Shown: positions 57,101 through 64,000 of the stretch, one piece after another | Position numbering within the stretch: the first letter of the stretch is position 1 | How the letters are laid out: every line of letters begins with the position of its first letter | Source of the DNA: Taeniopygia guttata | Taxonomy: Eukaryota; Chordata; Aves; Passeriformes; Estrildidae | Reading direction: 5' to 3' | DNA length: 64,000 nt | Assembly (NCBI RefSeq): GCF_048771995.1 | Contig: NC_133030.1 | Coordinates: forward strand, 41,726,001 to 41,790,000 | Made by a program: the position numbers and the translations under genes | The notes under the pieces: generated by a model | Told to the model about the DNA's origin: nothing | Seen by the model: the letters and a program-made list of their open reading frames with translations, nothing else | Database searches by the model: none

Positions 57101-60100
57101 ACGCCTCTCTTGAGGAAGGAGCTGGACAAGCACCAACTGATCCCTCTGGGGATCCCAGAGGCTGAAGGACAGTCGCCGTGGGCAGCAGGTATTGCCCGCC
57201 TGTTACAGGGGAGACAAGAAAGAAGTACCAGTACTAATTCTGCACATTTGTCTTATTTCCGGGTGAGCAGCGAAGTTTCAAGTTGCTTCCGAGGGACTCG
57301 CAACTCGCAGTGGCCACTGCAGGGGATTTCTCAAGCCGGGACATTGGGATTAAGCAGAGATCCCCAGCGTGAAGGTGAAGGGCAGTTCGTGCTCCCACCC
57401 TGCCGCAGGAACGGGAACGAAGCAGTGCGAAACCCCCGGCAGAGGGAGGGACTTGGAGAAAGCAGCAGTGAGCTGTCAGTGAATGGACCCTCTTTGGCTT
57501 CTCGTTGACCCCAGTTTTAATACAGAGACCAACTAATTTTCTTTTTTAGGTTTGGGTTGGAATCTGGTTTCATAACCCGAAATTCTGAGTTATGAAATAT
57601 TTCAGAACAAGTAAATTTCTAATCACAAGCCTGGTGATTAGAGATGAAAGATCCTATGAGCTGTCACGCCTTCCTTACTAGTGTGTCTCTCACCTACCAT
57701 CCAGCTGATGCCATTTTTTCTGCAGAGCCTTTGGCTTCTGCATGTACCCCGTGGGTCCCTCTTCCCATATGCCTAGTAGCTTTGTTCTTCTGCCAGTTTT
57801 CTGCCTCCCAGCCCTCCTTCTCTTTCTTCGTCCTCATCTCCTTCATCTTTGCTCTGCTGCTATCTGCTCAGTGGTCCAGATAATTCATACTTCACACTTC
57901 ACAAAGTCAGTGTATATGCTCTCAGGGATGAAAGAAGACACATCAGTGTGTTTCCTCAGCAAATGGCCTTGTCTCTAAGCAGTGCCCCTTTCTCCTTGCC
58001 CTCATCTCCCTTCTCTCCTTTGGAATTCACAATGCTATCAGTCATACCTAAAGATTAAGCTCCAGAGGGCAGAGATCAGCCCTGTGAAAACCTGACCTCA
58101 GTGATGACTAACTTTTATGTTAAAAGAACCATGGTGGTTTTTTTCTCAGCTGTTGCATCAGACCTGGGTGACGGCTGCTCCTAGGCAGTCACATCCTCTC
58201 ATGGGGCAGTACTGCAGCTGTGACAATTGTGTGGGTCACCTTATCAGTGGTTACCAGGATTGAACTGACTCCTTTGCTCTGTTGTCCACTTTATGATGAG
58301 GGGATATTCCTTCCCTTCCCTCCTGGACTGATGAAATGGCTTTCCAGCATCAGGAGAGTCAGAGGATCTAACACAGAGATGAGATGGCCACAACTGTCTG
58401 CCCCAAGCCCTCCTACTTCTTCCTTCTCCCTGCCCTTTGTTCTGTCACTGGCACCCCACGACCTCCACCTGATAAAGCACACCCTGTGAGCTCCCTTTGG
58501 CGTATCTGCTTCACGATTTTTCCTGGGAACCCTCCTAAGGCAGCCAAGATCAAGAACAAAAGAGAAGTGCTTTCTCAGTGCCTCTCCATCCCCCCTCCGA
58601 GGCTGTGCCCTAGACACTCAGCTGCTGTCAGCACAGAAACATTTACATCTTTTACAGCACTCCATCTCTACTTCTCACGTTTCTCCCCCAGCAAACACCA
58701 TGGCCATTTCAGTGTGTGCCTGGGGGCAGGGCTTGGGAAAGGACTGGGGAATCACAACTTGAGCAGAGTTTTATGGGTCTGTTTGCACTGAAGGGCCATA
58801 TCTCAGCTCCCTGACTAGCTACAGACCCAAGAGAAAACCCCTCTGCATTGCTAACCTGTCACCGAAGTGTATGCCATGAATCCTGGGAATGGAGAGATGG
58901 GCCTGGCTTGCTAGGTCCTGGGCTCCTTGAGGCAGTGCAAGTTAATTCTTTGTGTTGTGGTGTTTAACCGCAGCCCCATCTGCTCCTGCTTGCTAGGTGT
59001 GAAACATCCCATCCCCCATCCTCCCCTGCCTGTTCCATGCATTTTTGCCCTGCCCTGGACCAGTGAAGGAAGCCAGATCCTCCTGCATCCCTGGCCTCCC
59101 AGTCCCTGTCTCACGTCGTTCCCCACTGCCCCTCTATGTTTCCATTTCCCTGTGGTCCCTCTCTGCCTGCTGGCCTGTAGCTGGGATGCAGGGAGAAGAA
59201 GCCTGACAAACCCATCTTTCACTGCCTTTGTGTGGTAAGTGGTCCTGGGTGTCCTCTGAAGCAAGCAGCAGCTTCTGTCATCACAGGAACACAAAACTGC
59301 AGCCTTGAATCTGTAGTTTGCTTTCCCTCTTTCCCAGGTCTTTCTTAATGCTGCTCACTTTGTGTGATGTTGCGTAATGAAGCACTGCCAGATTATCCCC
59401 TTCCTGGGCTTTCCAAAACTGAATCCACCATCTCCTGCCCATGTTTCCAATTTCTAATCTTCTCATAGGTACCTGTCCTCACCAGAGCTTGCAGCTTCTT
59501 CAGTGTGGGATCACCTACAAGCTTTAGCCCTCTGTCAGATCATTAGTAAGGAAGGGTTAAGGAAAAATCCCATCCTGAGTTACAGCACTGTCTGTACTAG
59601 GATGTGAACTAAACCAGCTAATTTTCAGCTGGAACAGCAAGCTGAACTGACAGAGTCCCTCACACTCATGTGCCACCCCAAAGCAGAGGGTGGGAATGGG
59701 AAACGGAGGGGGAGCAAACAACATGGCCAGGCTCAGCACAGCACAAACCTCCATGGAGCCGCACCACGGGCTCCTGCTGTGATATCTTAATGATTCTGCC
59801 TTTTCCTTCTCCACACTCTGTGTCTTAATTAGCCTTTCCCCCTCCCGTGGGCCAAACTGCTCTGCTTTCTTTTCAATTCTCCTTCCTTGTGCTTTGCCTC
59901 TAACAGTGTCTTTCTACTGTACACTTCAAAGGCTTTACTTGCTGCATCTCCCCCATGCTGGCATTGGCTGGTAAGACCCCCAAAGCAGGACAGGTCTGCC
60001 ATGAACTCATAGTCATTGAAACTGTTTGGGACCCTTTGGATCTGGGTAAGAAGCAGGCATGGGGGAGGGGAGGTCAAGGATTTTCAGCATTTCACCTATA

Positions 60101-63100
60101 AGAAGAATTATTAGTAACACCGGAAAAAAAAAAAGGGGAAAAGGGTCCCCTCCTCCACCCACCCTCCCCAGAGGAGAGCCCGCTGAGGGCAGAGTGCTTT
60201 TATGTGCAAGTGGGAGGGAAGGAGAGTGTTAGGGCTTCAGAGGGAAATGCTTTGATCTTGACTTTGAATCTCCTTCAGTTCCCAGCTCTCCCCCACTCTC
60301 CCACCTATGGCCAGGACCACAGGATGTGGCCAGGACTCCTAGTACTTGCTCAGTGCTATGGTACTTCACTTGCTGTTTCACATTTAATTTCCTCCTGTGC
60401 ACCTGGGAGCCTCACAGAGGCCTCGTGGAGCAAGAGCATAGTGCCAACACCAATTCAAACTTTCCTCCCCATCTCACAGAATGGGAAGAGGATGGGAGCC
60501 CAGCTGGACAGAAGCCAGAAGGGGAAAGAGCTCTGAGATGAGCAGAGGTGAATTAGAGATGGGACCTACTCTCAAGGCTCTGGTACCCCAGGGCGGGGAG
60601 CAGGCAGACCTGGCTGTCCTGTGCATCCTGGTGCATTAGACTGGTCAGTGCTGAACATGACACAGAAGATGAACCGGGAAGCAATAACCATTAGGAGAGA
60701 GACAGGGAGTGGCTCTCAGAAGACAGCACTGATGTCCCCATGTCCCACAAAGAGTTATTTTAAGTTGGAGAGAGGAGAACAGCAATGAGAGCCCTTGGAT
60801 ATCATTGCACAATGGGAAGAAGGTGGCACTGACAAGGGCTGGACAATGGGGAATGACCCTGAGTTCTGATTCATTTCAAAGGAAGAGGACTACAGGGTGT
60901 GAGAGAGACTTAGGGGCCTCCAGTCTCTTGTCCAAGGTGGGATCTAATGTGTAGGTAAGTTCCCCACTTCCCTTGGGAGATGAAACACCTGACTGGGCCT
61001 TGCCCTTAAGCTGTCTTCAAGTTCAGGCCAAATACTTCTGCTGTCTGTGTTGCCCCTTTCTTCCTCAGCTGAAGTCACTCCTGTTAACTGCTCTCCCTTG
61101 CTGAAGTTGATGCGCTTGAATATCCCTGCCTGCCAGTTCTCACTTCAGCGCCACTAAATAGACTTTTTCCTCACATCATCTCCTATTTATAAATCAATCA
61201 CTCCAGCTCTGCTACTCCTGGCTGAAAACTTCCTATAGTTTGTTACTTTCCCTTTCAGTATGACGAAAGCAGCCCTGTCTGCCAGTGTTCAGCACTGACC
61301 TGGCCATGCACAGACCTGAGGGTGCCTCACAGGACTTGTCTGCAGAGCCCAGCCATTGCTCTCTCTGAGCATCACTTTTAGGGCTTCAGCACAGACATGA
61401 GGCAGTGGGTTCAAAGGTGGTTTAAGGTCTGGGAATGAGAAGTACCAGATAAAGTGAATGCCAAAACAGGACTTCTGTTAGTCTGTAAACAGGTTACTAC
61501 AAAAAAATGCAGTGGACCTCATATTTTCCAGGTCCCTCTTGGGCAATACTGCACCAGAACCCCTTGAACTGCCTTCTCCCTAAGACTGGTGGGCATATTG
61601 CAGCTGCAGCAACCTGATTTCTGCTGCCAGTTCAGGCTGCAAGCTCTGCTCATTGCTCTTTCCTTGTGAAGCAATGCCAGGCACAGGAGAGAAAGCTACC
61701 AAAAAAATAGACACTTAGGACCCTCCTAGAAGCTCCCATGCCCTCATTTCCATCAATCCCTCTACAGTCCCAGCTCCTCTGACCTCCTGGAGAGATTCAA
61801 ATTCTGCAGTGCTCTGGAGTGAGAAAGGTGGGAAAACAGAAGCCAGGGCACCAGCAATGACTGTAAGAGGATGGATGTGTCAATTTAGCCCATCATAAAT
61901 AGATCATAAAGTAGTGTGGGTCAAACTTTTCCAGCCCCAGAAGTGGTTTGGGCAACTGGTCCACAGTCTGACCTGCCCCAAATGGCATTTGGCTGCCCAG
62001 GTGTTTCAGTTATGTCCTCTCTGAATAGTCTCACCTGGTCCACCCATGGACAGCCCTGCAGTGGGTAGGGTGCTCTGACTCCCTCCACTCCTGGAGGTCC
62101 CCTAGGTGGGACTGGGGAACTTTCCTGATGGGGTAGATAGCTGAGTGTTTAAATGTTGTCCCCATGTGTGACACTGTCAAGATTGTCACATTCCAGTGAC
62201 AGAACCAGAGCAAGCCCTGTCTTATTATACAAAAACTCAGCACCAACTCCTTGAGACATCCTTCCTCATGAGGTTCAAGCCAACAAGAATTTTATCTGCT
62301 GAATAAAGAGGTTGCTCTTGACTTGGGAGAAGACTCTGCCCAAACTTGGAGCAGTAAAACCTGCCTTACAGCACATCTGGTAACACAGTGCCTGGAGACT
62401 TCCCATAGCTGGACATCACCTTTTTTCTGAGCCTTGTCTGGGGGAGAATGGGCTGCAAGCAGGCAGGTTAAACCAAACAGACAGAAAAGCTTCTGGCAGC
62501 CATAGCTAAACTGCAAAAGTCTCCATGGTTGTAATGATGGAGCATTCTGCACCAAAGCAGGAAGCACTCTGTTCCCCCACTGAACTCCTCCAAGGAACAG
62601 AAAAATGCTAACTACTTGTTTATAAGCTGGAAGCGGGTGTGTGCAGTCATCTGCATAACAGAACTGCCCAAGCTGTCTCTTTGTGTGTTTTCCAGCCCCT
62701 ATGTTAATCACTGACCCTGCTGACTCCGGCATTTACCAGTGTCTCACTGCCCTGTGAGCACGGCTTTGCATTTGCAACCCAAGAAGTTAAAAGGATAAAG
62801 GATGAGAAGGGAAGCTCAGCAGCTGTGGATATGAACACCAGCCTGCCAGAGGGGAAAAGAGCCAGGACTGGACAGGTTGATAGAGAGAGTGGAGCTGGCT
62901 TTGAAAGATGGTCTGAAGGGGATAAAGCTCACCAGGGAATGGTTTAGGTCTCTCTTCCTTGCACTGTAGCTTCTCTAGGTCCAGTGTGAGAGACTTCTTT
63001 GAGTCCTGAAGGCCAGGGTTCAGTGTCACCTGGGGTGATGACTCCTAACTAAGGCTGGGAAGACTCTCAAGCAACCAGTCCACAGCTTCCAGGGAACCCT

Positions 63101-64000
63101 TTCCTCCTGTCAAACCTTCCCTGCATTCCTGGGATCAAATGTGAGGCAAGAGAAGTGGGAAGAAATGCTCTGGGATATGTGCTTCTGGGCAGTGAAGGTA
63201 TGCCTTGACTTGTGCAGCAATGTTTGCTCCTGGACTACGGTGTAAGCGAAGGCAGCAGGAGAGGGAGCTGGGCACATTTTCCCTTTGAAATATCTGTGTT
63301 TAGTTGCTCCCTGAATTGCACAGGAATACATGGTGTTTCCATGAGCCCTCCTGCCCTCTCGTTGCCAAATGCTGCAGCAGAAATGAGTGCCACAGTGAGG
63401 TTCCCCAAGGGCAGAGGCATGTGGAGCAGGAAGCCCTTGCTCTCTCTGGCATCAGGAGTTACTTTGTGCCCCTCATTGAATTTGGGGCAATTGTGGCAGG
63501 TTTCAGGCTGGTCCCCCCCAGGGATAGACTGGGGAGAGGGAGAAGAAACTAGATACTGCCTGCAACCAGAGCTACACACACAGGAGACAGGAAGCACTGA
63601 CACAGTTAGTGAAGGTCCCAACTCTTCCCTCTTGACCAAACTAAGACCCTGTCATTAAAATGCACCCAGGCTTCACAGCCAGGACCAGATGGGCTCCTTG
63701 GGTTCCTGTTTTGGGGTAGTGTAGGTTGGGATGAGGCAGGTTCTGGAGGAAGCTCTAGAGTTCTGGACATGTGGAGAGGCCATAGGGTGGAGGTGGTGTT
63801 GACAACTTAGCAATGCTGGATCGATGCTGGAATGAGGGTGCCTGATGTGCTGGCTGTTTGCACAGCCTCACGTGATGCCCAAGAAACAGGATGAAGCCAT
63901 TGTGAGAGCGGGAATTAAGGAGGGGGACCTCAGCCCTGAGATTAGGCTGAGGAGGCAGCAGGGCAGAGATAATGGGGAGAAAGACAGCTCCACTGAGGGC
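57101..64000. other. Intergenic upstream of ABCD4, right edge
   Basis: About 6.9 kb without a recognisable gene. The next human neighbour, VRTN, has a long single coding exon that is not present here. There is a homopurine AAAA/GGGG tract near 60122-60145 and an isolated TAATTAGC at 59826-59833. Short frames (up to 148 residues) have no known domain. Confidence 0.55.

Overview
The window is bird nuclear DNA, most likely from a songbird. It carries CR1 LINE remnants of avian and older reptilian type. In one ABCD4 intron it carries a tRNA(Ile)-headed SINE with a CR1-like tail, which I recognise as the passerine family TguSINE1. It also holds a probable passerine-type solo LTR. Two vertebrate genes are complete and were assembled exon by exon with GT/AG junctions: VSX2 (CHX10) on the + strand and ABCD4 on the - strand. 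The order VSX2(+) then ABCD4(-) matches human 14q24.3. I found no exon of the expected outer neighbours LIN52 (left) or VRTN (right).

Layout. 1-14.2 kb is non-coding DNA upstream of VSX2. It holds CR1 fragments, an orphan CpG-rich block at about 4.69-5.42 kb and an AT-rich homeobox-site-rich stretch at about 6.1-6.6 kb. VSX2 runs from a TATA-like/CCAAT promoter at 14.2 kb through five coding exons (14323-35517) to a 3'UTR with AATAAA at 36845. Its 15-kb intron 3 ends in a probable enhancer block at about 32.8-33.4 kb. At 37.4-38.3 kb lies a probable solo LTR on the - strand. At 39.2-41.2 kb lies a decayed, intron-bearing ACSS1-like acetyl-CoA synthetase tail. ABCD4 occupies 56552 down to 42233 in 19 coding exons, with a CpG-island promoter and a GC minisatellite just upstream. 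57.1-64 kb appears to be plain intergenic DNA.

The two intact genes are not functionally linked. VSX2 is a paired-class (Q50) homeodomain repressor of retinal progenitors, bipolar cells and V2a interneurons. ABCD4 is a half-size ABC transporter needed for lysosomal cobalamin export. No previously undescribed system (virus defence, CRISPR, novel operon) is visible. The observations most worth following are the in-frame 63-nt alternative acceptor of VSX2 exon 5, the ACSS1-like pseudogene between the two genes, and exact TAATTAGC sites (the reported CHX10 consensus) inside two candidate VSX2 control blocks.
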